Shown piece by piece: positions 33,251-42,445 of a stretch of DNA of 63,690 nt. Under the pieces are notes generated by a model. That model had not been told where the DNA came from. It saw nothing but the letters and a program-made list of their open reading frames with translations, and did not search any database. Source of the stretch: Thermodesulfobacteriota bacterium. GTDB taxonomy: Bacteria; Desulfobacterota; BSN033; UBA1163. Positions within the stretch are counted from its first letter, which is position 1. Every line of letters begins with the position of its first letter. The position numbers were made by a program, and so were the translations under genes. The DNA lies in NCBI GenBank assembly GCA_030017685.1, contig JASEHH010000004.1, positions 24,695-88,384 on the forward strand. Direction: 5' to 3'.

Positions 33251-34077
33251 CAGGAAGGCTGAGGCTTAACCCCTTTTCGCTCAAAGACACCCTTGAGTGC
33301 GGGCAGTTCTTTCGTTTCACCAAGGCCCTGAATGCCTATCTTATTCAGACCTCTGATCGAATCTTCCCGGTCTGGCAAAAAGGGGATGTCCTCTTCTATG
33401 ATGGGGTGGAGGAATCCTTCCTCCTCCGGTTCTTCAGACTGGATGAGGATATGGGTGCCATTTTAAGGGAGATTGATTGCGACCCCTTCATGCATCAGGC
33501 GATTCAGGAGTATCCTGGGATGAGGCTGATCCGGCAGGACCCCTGGGAGTGCCTGGTCTCATTCCTTTTCTCCTCTGCCAAGGCCATTCCTCATATCCGG
33601 TGCCTGATTGAAGCCTTATGCAAATCCTCCGGGAGAAAAGTGACCTGGGACTCCCATATCGGATACGGATTTCCGGAGCCCAACTGCATCCAGGGATCTC
33701 AGCAGTTGGAAGAGGTGAAAGCGGGTTTCAGGACGGACTATCTGATCAAAACGAGCCAGTGTATTGATCGAGACCAGCTCCTCGCATTAAGAGAGCTGAC
33801 ATACGAAGAGGCTAAAAAGAGGTTGATGGGTCTTCCCGGGGTTGGGAAGAAGATCGCTGATTGCGTCCTCCTCTATTCACTCGATTTTCTCGAAGCCTTT
33901 CCCATCGACACCTGGATTAAAAAGGGATTGCAGAAGACCTATTTGAATGGGGAAAAGGTTGGAGAAAGGAGGATGGAGGAATTTGTCCGGAGCCATTTCG
34001 GCCCCTACGCCGGCTACGCCCAGCTCTATCTCTACAATTATTGGCGAAACCACCCTTTCGAGCGTAGTGTTTCTTAA
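33247..34077 (+). CDS. OGG1-type 8-oxoguanine DNA glycosylase
   Basis: The 276-residue protein has the OGG N-domain (FSLKDTLECGQFFRF) and the helix-hairpin-helix GPD core LPGVGKKIADC with catalytic Lys202 and Asp221 in FPIDTWI. It is a bifunctional glycosylase/AP-lyase that removes 8-oxoG. The OGG1 form is commoner in eukaryotes, archaea and some anaerobic bacteria than MutM-type enzymes. It is translationally coupled to the M16 protease, whose role is unrelated. Confidence 0.9.
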   Translation: MTGRLRLNPFSLKDTLECGQFFRFTKALNAYLIQTSDRIFPVWQKGDVLFYDGVEESFLLRFFRLDEDMGAILREIDCDPFMHQAIQEYPGMRLIRQDPWECLVSFLFSSAKAIPHIRCLIEALCKSSGRKVTWDSHIGYGFPEPNCIQGSQQLEEVKAGFRTDYLIKTSQCIDRDQLLALRELTYEEAKKRLMGLPGVGKKIADCVLLYSLDFLEAFPIDTWIKKGLQKTYLNGEKVGERRMEEFVRSHFGPYAGYAQLYLYNYWRNHPFERSVS

Positions 34078-34172
34078 ATGACTTTAACAAGAATATCATT
34101 TCGGTCTTGATCGGGAATCGAGTTTTTTTAACGCTTGACGGCCTCATGCTTTTTGAAAGAAATAATGCCAAC

Positions 34173-34188
34173 AAAATAGACCTGACCC
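34173..34188. repeat. AAAATAGACCTGACCC motif
   Basis: This is a short shared word found also at 61392-61408 and, with changes, at 62343-62359. I know of this word as a repeat near REP-associated (Y1) transposase genes; no transposase is present here. The remaining gap 34078-34314 holds nothing else clear. Confidence 0.5.
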
Positions 34189-34314
34189 TTTGGCGTTTTT
34201 CTTGTTTTTCTCCTGATCATCATTACTCTGAAAACGATGAGAAAGGATTGTCTTGATGTTCAAGGCCTCTAAAAGGTAAAATAAAATGAACAATCTTTGG
34301 AGGGCACTGATATC

Positions 34315-35244
34315 ATGTTTTGGAAAAAGAAACGCATCGGCCTTGCCCTTGGAGGCGGGGGTGCCAGAGGGCTCGCCCATATCGGCGTGTTAAGGGTGCT
34401 TGAAAGGGAAGGGATACCTATTGATCTTATTGTGGGAACCAGTATTGGGGCGTTAGTGGGTGGAGCCTACGCCAGTGGAATCAGCCCGGATGAATTGCAA
34501 AAGAAGGTGGAGATGTACCTAAACAGTGCTGAATTTCGATCTTCGGCGATGAAGGCCTTTGAAAAGGCTCATGCAAAGGGAGAGTTAGGTCTGGCTCAAA
34601 AAATTCAGACCTACTTAAGAAATTGGTTTTATCTGATTCAGGCCATGTTCAAACCAGGCATACTTTCTAATGAGGATTTCCAAACGACCATCAATTATTT
34701 TATTCCCGACATCTCGATTGAAGAGACCCGAATTCCCTTCCGGGCCGTGGCCACCGACCTGGCGAGCGGCGAACAGATCATTTTTTCTCATGGGCCCCTG
34801 CGGCAGGCTGTGATGGCAAGTTGTGCCGTTCCAGGAGCCATCGCGCCGCTTAAAGAGGGAGAGAGGCTTCTGTCCGATGGAGGCATTATCTCCCTTGTCC
34901 CAAGTTCTGTGGCAAGAAAGGAAGGGGCGGACATTGTGATTTCTGTGGCCGTAGACCAATGCGTTAGCTCGGAAGAACTGCGGACTGTAGCGGACGTATA
35001 TCACAGGGTCAGTGAGATTATGGGAGAAAAGCTGAAACATTACGAGTTGGCAAATGCAGATGTTGTGATCCTTCCTGAAGTAGGTGATTCACATTGGTCT
35101 AACTTCTCACAGGCCATGAATTTGATTGATGAAGGTGAAAAAGCTGCAAGGGAGAAGCTTGACGATATTCGTCATGTCATGCCTGGCATTAAAAAGTGGT
35201 TTAGATTTAAAAAGAGGGCCAAAACGCACAAAAAAAGAGTGTGA
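34315..35244 (+). CDS. Patatin-like phospholipase (RssA family)
   Basis: The 309-residue protein has the oxyanion motif GGGGARG (residues 13-19), the nucleophile Ser43 in GTSIG and Asp188 in DGG, the catalytic dyad of patatins. It acts on acyl lipids or acyl-esters. The ATG at 34315 was chosen over the TTG at 34297, which lies in its own GGAGGG ribosome site. A MITE-like element follows directly. Confidence 0.93.
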   Translation: MFWKKKRIGLALGGGGARGLAHIGVLRVLEREGIPIDLIVGTSIGALVGGAYASGISPDELQKKVEMYLNSAEFRSSAMKAFEKAHAKGELGLAQKIQTYLRNWFYLIQAMFKPGILSNEDFQTTINYFIPDISIEETRIPFRAVATDLASGEQIIFSHGPLRQAVMASCAVPGAIAPLKEGERLLSDGGIISLVPSSVARKEGADIVISVAVDQCVSSEELRTVADVYHRVSEIMGEKLKHYELANADVVILPEVGDSHWSNFSQAMNLIDEGEKAAREKLDDIRHVMPGIKKWFRFKKRAKTHKKRV

Positions 35245-35257
35245 AAAAGCAAAATTC

Positions 35258-35409
35258 ATGGACTCGTAAAAAGTCGTCATTCCCGTGAAACTTGTCCTCA
35301 TGAAAATGGGGAACGGGAATCCAGAAAATTCTAATTGTATGAAAATACTGGATTCCTGCTTGCGCAGGAATGACAGAAAATCGCCTTTTCGGACTTTTTA
35401 CGAGTCCAT
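35258..35409. repeat. MITE-like element with ATGGACTCGTAAAAAGTC ends
   Basis: Terminal inverted repeats ATGGACTCGTAAAAAGTC and its complement enclose a GTCATTCC...GGAATGAC core. It is related to the copies at 56531 and 58518, with 20 bp more in the left hairpin. Confidence 0.9.
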
Positions 35410-35441
35410 CAAAATTAGTGTTTGGAATTTCCGGATCAGGC

Positions 35442-36770
35442 TCAGGCTTTCACAATTTTTTTCTTCCACCGCTTCAAATTCTTTGTCGCATTTCGGGTGT
35501 CGATGGTCAGGGGTGCGTTCGCAACGACCCATTCATAATCGACCTGGCTATGATCGGTGATCACGACGGCGGCATCGATTCGACGAAGCAACGGCTTTGT
35601 GAGAGGGGAGGATTTCAATTTGAAATGATACTTCCTGAAAGAGGGAAGCACAGGGATATAGGGGTCGTGATAGAGAAGAATGGCTCCCTTTTTCTGAAGA
35701 AGGTCCATGATGGCAAGGGCAGGGGATTCACGGGCATCATCCACATCCTTTTTATATGCCACTCCGAGGATCAGGATCTTTGCTCCTCTTATGCTTCTCC
35801 TCCTTTCATTCAGGGCGTCTTGAATCTTGGTGACCACATAGTAAGGGATGTGGACATTGATCTCTCCTGCCAGAAAGATAAATCTTGTTGTGAAATCATA
35901 TTCCTGGGCCTTCCAGGAGAGATAGTAGGGATCGATCGGAATACAATGTCCGCCCATTCCAGGACCGGGATAGAAGGGGGTGAACCCGAAGGGTTTGGTG
36001 CTGGCTGCCTCGATCACTTCCCAGATGTCGATTCCCATCCGGTCTGCAAGCATCTTCAACTCGTTAACAAGAGCAATGTTGACACTCCGGTAGATGTTTT
36101 CGAGAAGTTTGGTCAACTCTGCAACGCGGGGTGAGGAGACCGGAACGACTTTTTGAATGACCTGGCGGTAAAGCGCTATGGCGGTTTTTTTGCAGGATGG
36201 GGTGACGCCGGAGACCACCTTTGGGATCCGGGAGGTAGTAAATCCTTTATTTCCCGGGTCTTCTCTCTCCGGAGAGTAGCCGAGGAAAAAATCCCGTCCA
36301 ACCTTCAAGCCCGTGGATTCCAGTTCAGGCAGAATCAATTCTTCCGTTGTGCCGGGATAAGTAGTGCTCTCAAGAACGATCAACTGTCCTTTTCTCAGAC
36401 AAGAATGGATGGAGCCAGTTGTCTTTTCGATATATTGCAGATCAGGTTCTTTCTTTTCAGTTAAAGGGGTGGGAACGCAGATCAGAATGCAATCCGGTTC
36501 TGAAAGGCGGGAGAAATCGTCTGTCACATCGAATTGGCCATTCCTGACAAAGGGTGAGATTTGAGAGGAAGGGATGGTTTTTATGTAGCTTCGCCCCTGC
36601 TTCAGGGAAGAGACTTTTTTGGAATCGACATCGAATCCCAAAACCTTATATCCCACCTCGCAAAACCTCAGGACCAGGGGAAGGCCCACATAGCCCAGGC
36701 CAATCACGCCAACCGTGGCCTCTTTCCGAAGTATCCTCTCAATGAGGTGTTCCAACTTATTCGCTTTCAT
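35442..36770 (-). CDS. Nucleotide-sugar dehydrogenase (UDP-hexose/HexNAc type)
   Basis: This NAD-dependent enzyme oxidises UDP-glucose- or UDP-N-acetylhexosamine-type sugars to uronic acids. It has GVIGLGYVGLP (from residue 21) and the catalytic Cys in GGHCIPIDPYYLSWKA, a variant typical of the UDP-GlcNAc/ManNAc dehydrogenase group (WbpA/WbpO/TviB). The start was placed at 36770 (MKANKLE), since the codons upstream lie in the end of the neighbouring gene. It follows an aminotransferase gene on the same strand. Confidence 0.92.
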   Translation of the reverse strand: MKANKLEHLIERILRKEATVGVIGLGYVGLPLVLRFCEVGYKVLGFDVDSKKVSSLKQGRSYIKTIPSSQISPFVRNGQFDVTDDFSRLSEPDCILICVPTPLTEKKEPDLQYIEKTTGSIHSCLRKGQLIVLESTTYPGTTEELILPELESTGLKVGRDFFLGYSPEREDPGNKGFTTSRIPKVVSGVTPSCKKTAIALYRQVIQKVVPVSSPRVAELTKLLENIYRSVNIALVNELKMLADRMGIDIWEVIEAASTKPFGFTPFYPGPGMGGHCIPIDPYYLSWKAQEYDFTTRFIFLAGEINVHIPYYVVTKIQDALNERRRSIRGAKILILGVAYKKDVDDARESPALAIMDLLQKKGAILLYHDPYIPVLPSFRKYHFKLKSSPLTKPLLRRIDAAVVITDHSQVDYEWVVANAPLTIDTRNATKNLKRWKKKIVKA

Positions 36771-36810
36771 AATTTTTCCTAATGTTGTGCTATATTGCCC
36801 CAATCTTCCA

Positions 36811-37968
36811 TCATTCCAACATTCCATAATTCCGGTAGAAGGTCCTGATCCGGTCCACGACCCTCTCCTGTTGATCTCCAGTTAACTCGGGAAAGATTGG
36901 CAGGGCCAAGGTTTCATCCGCAGCTTTTTCAGAGATCGGAAAGTCCCCCCGGCGGTGTTTTAAAAAGGAAAAACATTCCTGTAGATGGAGAGGAAGGGGA
37001 TAGTAAATGTCCGTTCCGACTCCCTGCTCCGTCAAAAACTTCCTTAGATCGTCCCTTTTCGGGACCCGGATCACGTACTGGTGAAAGATGTGACGATTTT
37101 CATACTGAATGACGGGAAGTTTAACTCCTTCCACCGTTGAAAGAATATCCTGAAACAATGCCTGATAGCGGTTTGCTTTTTTCTGCCGCTCCTCCGTCCA
37201 TTTTTCAAGATATTTAAACTTGACCAGGAGAATGGCCGCTTGAATCGTGTCGAGTCGGCTGTTCATCCCGATCGTCTTATGAAAATATTTGGGCTGGCTT
37301 CCATGGACCCTCAAAAGCCGGACTTTCTCGGCCAGATTGGGGTTGTCGGTAACCACCATTCCCGCATCCCCGAAGGCGCCGAGGTTCTTGGTTGGATAAA
37401 AAGAGAAGCATCCCAGGTCTCCGATCTGGCCCGCTCTCCGGCCATTCGAATCAGGACGGAGCCTATATTCTGCCCCCAAAGCCTGAGCCGCATCTTCAAT
37501 CACGTAAAGTTGTTTGTCCTTTGCAATTTGAAGAATGGGATCCATATCTGCGCATTGCCCGTAGAGATGGACCGGGATGATGGCTTTTGTTTTCGGGGTG
37601 ATTTTTTCCGCAATCCTGGAGGGATCGATATTATAAGTCTCCTGATCGATGTCAACAAAGACGGGAATTGCGCCGAGGCGTGAAACAGAACCAGCCGTGG
37701 CGAAGAAGGTGAACGGGGGAAGCATCACCTCGTCACCCGGTCCAATACCGGTAGACATTAGAGACAGAAGAAGGGCGTCCGATCCCGAAGCCACGCCCAC
37801 GGCATATCGGGTCTGACAATAGCTGGCAATGGCTTTTTCTAGACCTTCGATCTGGGGGCCCATGATGAATTGCTGGGTCTTAAAGACCTCATTCAGGGCT
37901 GATTTGATCTCCTCTTCGATTAAGGAGAATTGAGGGGTTAAATCGAAAAAGGGGACTTTCATCTTCAT
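36811..37968 (-). CDS. DegT/DnrJ/EryC1-family sugar aminotransferase
   Basis: The PLP enzyme begins MKMKVPFFDLTPQ, characteristic of the family, and has VIEDAAQALGAEY and the Lys in GDLGCFSFYPTKNLGAFGDAG. With the dehydrogenase downstream it forms a pair like WbpA-WbpE that makes amino-uronic sugars for surface polysaccharides. The product is 385 residues with the start at 37968. Confidence 0.92.
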   Translation of the reverse strand: MKMKVPFFDLTPQFSLIEEEIKSALNEVFKTQQFIMGPQIEGLEKAIASYCQTRYAVGVASGSDALLLSLMSTGIGPGDEVMLPPFTFFATAGSVSRLGAIPVFVDIDQETYNIDPSRIAEKITPKTKAIIPVHLYGQCADMDPILQIAKDKQLYVIEDAAQALGAEYRLRPDSNGRRAGQIGDLGCFSFYPTKNLGAFGDAGMVVTDNPNLAEKVRLLRVHGSQPKYFHKTIGMNSRLDTIQAAILLVKFKYLEKWTEERQKKANRYQALFQDILSTVEGVKLPVIQYENRHIFHQYVIRVPKRDDLRKFLTEQGVGTDIYYPLPLHLQECFSFLKHRRGDFPISEKAADETLALPIFPELTGDQQERVVDRIRTFYRNYGMLE

Positions 37969-38047
37969 CGAATCTCCAATTTTTCTGGGGGAAATATGGT
38001 CTTGAAAATAAAATAAAAAAAGTGGATAGTCAAGGCAAAATTGTTTA

Positions 38048-38244
38048 GAGAATAAAAGCCTAACGGTAAGGGTCACGAGGCCCGTATCGTTAATAAAAGG
38101 CTACGTTGATCGTCTCTAAATTCTTTACACGTAACCGTTACCGAATTACGAAACGGGCTTCGTAACCTTAACCGTAACCCAACCCCCAAGTGTATTTTCA
38201 TGGTTTGCCGGTGACGAACCCGTCATAAAAGATTGTTAAGAAAG
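38048..38244. repeat. About 190-bp dispersed repeat, copy 2
   Basis: It aligns along its length with 26937-27130, with 'cgaggcccgtatcgttaata' (38079-38098) and 'ctttacacgtaacc' identical. It ends immediately before trmJ. Confidence 0.87.
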
Positions 38245-38245
38245 A

Positions 38246-38986
38246 ATGGAAGATATGCAAGCAAAGATTGTTCTTGATTCCATCTCCATCATTTTAGTAA
38301 GGCCCAGATTTCCCGAGAATATCGGTTCGGTGGCGAGGGCGATGAAGAATATGGGGATTCATCGATTGATCGTGGTCGATGGGTGCTCTCCTCTACACAT
38401 GAATGCCTACAAACTGGCTTCTGGGGCTGAGGAGATTTTGGAAAGGGCTGAGGAATGTCCCACACTCAGCGAAGCGATTTCAGAGATGGGGTGCGTTGTC
38501 GGAACAACTTCACGGACCGGAAAGGAGAGAACGCCTCTCCTGACACCCGAAGAACTGGCGACCAAACTGATTCCCATTTCGAAAAAGAATTTCATCGGTT
38601 TGGTCTTTGGCTCAGAAAAGGAAGGGTTGAAGAACGAAGAGCTCTCGCTCTGCCATCTCTATACCAGAATCCCTTCTTCCGAGTCTTTTCCCTCCCTCAA
38701 TCTGGCACAGGCGGTGATGGTGCTCTGTTACGAACTCTTTCAATCTTCAAATTTGATTTCAAGGCGTCACGCTCCATTGGCATCCGCTGAGCAGATGGAG
38801 AAGATGTTTGAGCATATGGAAAGGACATTACTGGATATTGGATTTTTAGAGGCCGAAAATATGAAAAGGATCATGAGGACGCTCAGGCGACTCTTTGGAA
38901 GGAGCCAGATGGAAGAAAGGGATGTCCAAATCCTTCAGGGCATCTGGAGCAGGGTGGATTGGATATTGAGAAGAAAAAAAGTCTAA
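38246..38986 (+). CDS. trmJ: TrmJ-family tRNA/rRNA 2'-O-methyltransferase
   Basis: This SpoU/TrmD-fold (SPOUT) enzyme has RPRFPENIGSVARAMKNMG near residue 19, 'GLVFGSEKEGL' and 'SLNLAQAVMVLCYEL', all SPOUT knot motifs of TrmJ, which methylates position 32 of tRNA. The C-terminal domain of about 80 residues fits TrmJ. The stop lies within an inverted repeat that can terminate both directions. Confidence 0.88.
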   Translation: MEDMQAKIVLDSISIILVRPRFPENIGSVARAMKNMGIHRLIVVDGCSPLHMNAYKLASGAEEILERAEECPTLSEAISEMGCVVGTTSRTGKERTPLLTPEELATKLIPISKKNFIGLVFGSEKEGLKNEELSLCHLYTRIPSSESFPSLNLAQAVMVLCYELFQSSNLISRRHAPLASAEQMEKMFEHMERTLLDIGFLEAENMKRIMRTLRRLFGRSQMEERDVQILQGIWSRVDWILRRKKV

Positions 38987-39026
38987 TAGTCTCATAGTAT
39001 TTTTTCAACTATAAGACTATTAGACC
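38981..39026. terminator. Bidirectional terminator-like inverted repeat
   Basis: GTCTAATAGTCTCATAGT pairs almost perfectly with ACTATAAGACTATTAGAC around TATTTTTTCA. A-runs and T-runs flank it, so it could serve trmJ and the convergent slipin operon. Confidence 0.65.
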
Positions 39027-39047
39027 AGAAGACGATCAGACTCAGAA

Positions 39048-39806
39048 TTACTGCTTTTTCATAAAAGGTGTTAGCAGGTCGATCGGGACAGGGAAGATAA
39101 TGGTCGAGTTTTTCTCTGTGGCCACCTCGGTCAGGGTCTGAAGAAATCTCAATTGGATCGTGGCCGGATTTTTGCCGATCACATCGGCGGCCTCGGCCAA
39201 TTTTGCGGCGGCCTGGGCCTCACCCTCCGCATGGATGATCTTAGCCCTTCTCTCTCTTTCTGCTTCGGCCTGTTTTGCAATGGCCCTCTGCATCTCTACG
39301 GGTAGATCTACGGCCTTGGTTTCTACCAGGGAAACCTTGATGCCCCAGGGATCGGTGTGTTTGTCCAGGATCTCCTGAAGTTGAATATTGATCTTATCCC
39401 GGCGGGAGAGCAAATCATCCAGGTCGAACTGACCGACAACACTTCGTAGAGTGGTCTGGGCAAGCTGGGAGGTGGCATAGAGATAGTTTTCGACCTCAGT
39501 CAACGCTTTATTCGGATCGATCACCCTGAAATAAACCACGGCATTCACCTTGATGGAGACGTTGTCCTGGGTGATCACATCCTGGGGGGGAATGTCGAGG
39601 GCGACGGTCCGGAGGCTTACTTTGATCAACTTATCAACTCCGGGGATGATGATGATCAAACCCGGTCCCTTGGCTCCGATCAGTCTTCCGAGCCGGAAGA
39701 CGACGCCCCTTTCATACTCCCTGAGAATCTTGATTGCTGAAGCGGCCAAAATTAACAAAAAGACGATGAGAAAAAATAATCCCGACGGCAGTCCTGTTAT
39801 ACCCAT
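39048..39806 (-). CDS. Slipin (SPFH/stomatin-family membrane protein)
   Basis: The N-terminal membrane segment (residues 8-24) is followed by the SPFH domain ([10 protein letters not shown], '[15 protein letters not shown]') and a helical Ala/Glu-rich tail ([18 protein letters not shown]). Slipins organise membrane microdomains and pair with NfeD proteases. Here the NfeD gene lies 12 bp upstream in the same operon. Confidence 0.95.
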   Translation of the reverse strand: MGITGLPSGLFFLIVFLLILAASAIKILREYERGVVFRLGRLIGAKGPGLIIIIPGVDKLIKVSLRTVALDIPPQDVITQDNVSIKVNAVVYFRVIDPNKALTEVENYLYATSQLAQTTLRSVVGQFDLDDLLSRRDKINIQLQEILDKHTDPWGIKVSLVETKAVDLPVEMQRAIAKQAEAERERRAKIIHAEGEAQAAAKLAEAADVIGKNPATIQLRFLQTLTEVATEKNSTIIFPVPIDLLTPFMKKQ

Positions 39807-39818
39807 TTTATTTCCTCC

Positions 39819-41120
39819 TTATTCGATTTTTTTTACCTTTAAGATTAAGTTCGTTACCCCGATCACCTGGACTTTTTCCCCTTTTTCAATGGGTTGATCG
39901 GCCATGGCATTCCAGAATTCGCCATGGATTGAAACCTTTCCTTCCGGGGCGAGGCTGATCACAACGGTTCCTGTTTCCCCTATGATTCCCTCCTTTCCTG
40001 TAGTAGGTTGGGTCAGGCGCGCCCGAATGGCCATCGTCACCGCAAAGACAAAAAAAGCGGCGCTGACCAGAACGGCAGGAATGATGACGGTCAAAGAGAT
40101 CCTCATATATTCGGTTGGACTCTCGATTAACATCAGAGAGCCCAGTAAGAGGGAAATCACCCCTGCGACAGCCAGCAGGCCATGGCTCACCACTTTGATT
40201 TCAGCGATGAAGAGGATGATGGCGAAGAGAATGAGGGCCAGGCCTGCGAAATTGATGGGAAGCATCTGCAGGGCATAAAAGGCAAGGATGAGAAATATTC
40301 CTCCGACCACTCCGGGAAGGATGGATCCCGGGTTCGATAGCTCGAAAAAGATGCCATAAATCCCAAGCATCAGTAGGATATAAGCAATGGAGGGGTTCGA
40401 GATAATGTCCAGGAAGCGGTAACGCCAGCTCATCTCAAGGGATCGTGGCTTAACCCCCTTGGTCAAAAGAGTACGGGTGACTCCGTCAAATTTGATCACT
40501 TTTCCATCGATCTTGGCCAGAAGATCCTGCAGGTCGGGGCTGACAAAATCGACGACATTCAACTTCACCGCCTCTTCCTCCGTGATGGAAGCGCTCTTTC
40601 TCACCGCCTTTTCACCCCAATCAACGTTTTTCCCCCTCGTCTTGGCGATCGTCTTGATATAGGAAACCGTATCATTGACGATCTTTTCACTCATCGTCTT
40701 ACTCTCTTTTCCTTCTCCAAGCGAGACAGGATGGGCTGCTCCGATATGGGTGCCAGGGGCCATGACAGCGATGTGGGCTGACATCGTGATGAAGACGCCG
40801 GCCGAGGCTGCCCTTCCTCCGCTCGGTGAGACGTAGACGATGATCGGGATGCTTGAGGTAAGGATCTTTTTGACGATGAGTCTCATCGAATCCATCAGGC
40901 CTCCAGGCGTATCGAGCTGGATGATGAGGCACTGGGCTCCTTTCTCAGTGGCCTGATCAATCGATTCGACAATAAATTTGGATGTGGCCGGGTTGATGAT
41001 TCCGTCCACCTCAATGACATAAACCGGAGCCTTCTCCTGAGAGTATGCCGGGAGGCCTATAAATAGGCCAAAAAGAAGAAAGACGAAAAGAAAAATGAGT
41101 AATCTGTATCCCTTCAGCAT
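39819..41120 (-). CDS. NfeD-type membrane serine protease (ClpP class)
   Basis: After the signal peptide a ClpP-like domain holds LDTPGG, VSPSGGRAASAGVFI (nucleophile Ser) and the 'MAPGTHIGAAHPV' stretch. Membrane helices (about residues 230-370) and a C-terminal OB-fold NfeD domain follow. Such proteases cut the hydrophobic tail of partner stomatins, which fits the downstream slipin. Confidence 0.94.
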   Translation of the reverse strand: MLKGYRLLIFLFVFLLFGLFIGLPAYSQEKAPVYVIEVDGIINPATSKFIVESIDQATEKGAQCLIIQLDTPGGLMDSMRLIVKKILTSSIPIIVYVSPSGGRAASAGVFITMSAHIAVMAPGTHIGAAHPVSLGEGKESKTMSEKIVNDTVSYIKTIAKTRGKNVDWGEKAVRKSASITEEEAVKLNVVDFVSPDLQDLLAKIDGKVIKFDGVTRTLLTKGVKPRSLEMSWRYRFLDIISNPSIAYILLMLGIYGIFFELSNPGSILPGVVGGIFLILAFYALQMLPINFAGLALILFAIILFIAEIKVVSHGLLAVAGVISLLLGSLMLIESPTEYMRISLTVIIPAVLVSAAFFVFAVTMAIRARLTQPTTGKEGIIGETGTVVISLAPEGKVSIHGEFWNAMADQPIEKGEKVQVIGVTNLILKVKKIE

Positions 41121-41198
41121 TTTATCTCCTTATTTTCTTATAGCTAAAATATCCTAAAAAGAAGAGAATGTCAAATCGTACTTAACCTTAATTGCAAT

Positions 41199-41400
41199 TC
41201 AGACACTGGACTTTAGACGTTAGACATCAGACTCTTCTAATATATGAAATTAATTCTATATTTCACTCTTTTGAAATTTTTTCGTATATACCAAGAGTCC
41301 CAGTTCCACTGATATCTGCCAGTCCTTTATCTTTGTGTCACCTCTGGCTATTTCTACTCTTCAGTCTGACGTCTGAGGTCTATAGTCTTACTGTCTGAAT
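41199..41400. repeat. Long imperfect inverted repeat of CAGAC/GTCTG words
   Basis: 'ttcagacac..gacgttagacatcagac' on the left faces 'cagtctgacgtctgag..ctgtctgaa' on the right, around an AT-rich centre. It fills the gap between the NfeD promoter side and the RNase Z-like gene. Confidence 0.65.
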
Positions 41401-41415
41401 CACAGTAACCTTAAC

Positions 41416-42171
41416 CTAAATCTTCACACCCATGAGATCTTCTCCGAGAATGGCCTCTCCCGGATAGACCTGTCTGCACTGGTTTAAAATGTCATATTGG
41501 TCACAGATGGGATAGAGGTGGGTGAGGAGCAATCTTTTGCAGCGGGATTCTCGTGCAATCCTTCCGGCAAGAGATGGGGTGAGGTGGCCATCCACTTTTT
41601 TTTCGTCGGGGAAGGAACATTCCAGAACGAGGAGATCTGCCTCAGAGGCGAGGTTCACAATATTTTCACAGTAGTCCGTATCACCGGAGATGACAAGCGA
41701 CTTTCCATCTCTCCATTCGATTCGATAACCGACACTCTCCGGAAGATGAGCCATGGGTTCTGAGAGGATCTTCATCTCACCAAAGAGGAGAGGTTTTGAA
41801 GAGATTTCTTTGATCCTTAAATGGTAGGTGTGGGGTTCGATCCAGGAACCATAGAGGTTTCTCATCTTATCGAAATGGCGTCTGAATCCCGGTCCTCCTG
41901 CGCAAATCAGCTCCTTTTCACGCGGGAGATCTCCGTATTTGCAGGCAAAGAGAATCGGGACGAGATCTGCAGTATGATCGGGATGGATGTGGGTGTAGAG
42001 GAGGAGATCGATATCCCGGTAGGTGACCCCGACCTTCAGCATGTTTCTCAAGGCACCTGAACCGCTATCGATTAAAATTCGAGAATTTCCCGAGAAGAGA
42101 AGGAGGCCAGGAGCCCCTCTCCTTAAAGAGGGAACTCCTGTTCCTGAGCCGAGGATAACCAATTCAGGCAA
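41416..42171 (-). CDS. Metallo-beta-lactamase-fold hydrolase, RNase Z-like
   Basis: The zinc motif HIHPDHTADLVP (HxHxDH), the later SGDTDYC and 'LLLTHLYP' assign it to the MBL-fold RNase Z/ElaC-like group, whose members include tRNA 3' processing enzymes and other phosphodiesterases. The natural start is a TTG at 42171 preceded by GGAGG. The longer open frame, up to 42297, only translates a GTCATTCC repeat (MSFLRKQESR). This gives 251 residues. Confidence 0.88.
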   Translation of the reverse strand: MPELVILGSGTGVPSLRRGAPGLLLFSGNSRILIDSGSGALRNMLKVGVTYRDIDLLLYTHIHPDHTADLVPILFACKYGDLPREKELICAGGPGFRRHFDKMRNLYGSWIEPHTYHLRIKEISSKPLLFGEMKILSEPMAHLPESVGYRIEWRDGKSLVISGDTDYCENIVNLASEADLLVLECSFPDEKKVDGHLTPSLAGRIARESRCKRLLLTHLYPICDQYDILNQCRQVYPGEAILGEDLMGVKI

Positions 42172-42229
42172 TCTTTTTCCTCCAGTGGTAGTGTTATGCG
42201 TCCAACGCATCTTTACATTTGGCTGGCAT

Positions 42230-42295
42230 GTCATGCCGCACTTGATGCGGCATCCAGTCTCTATTTTTCTGGATTCCTGCTTTCGCAGGAATGAC
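42230..42295. repeat. GTCATGCC...GGAATGAC dispersed palindrome
   Basis: Two hairpins, 'gccgcacttgatgcggc' and 'ttcctgctttcgcaggaa'. It belongs to the same family as 2806 and 16333, and is read open in the N-terminal extension of the MBL gene. Confidence 0.85.
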
Positions 42296-42445
42296 AACTA
42301 AAGTAAAGGCATTTATAAACGAAGTATGGCAGAATCATATCAAAACTAACATAAAATGAGCAAATTTCAAACCCTGAATCGTTTGACATCCTGCAGCTTT
42401 TTTAATAATTTGTAGATGGCAGAAACAATGACAGAGGCCGAAAGC

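Noticed and set aside
35370-36134. 254-codon plus-strand frame opposite the nucleotide-sugar dehydrogenase
   Set aside because: The dehydrogenase on the minus strand shows full family motifs; this frame starts within the MITE-like element.
42172-42297. Longer N-terminus for the MBL-fold hydrolase
   Set aside because: It translates a GTCATTCC repeat (MSFLRKQESR), a known kind of false start.
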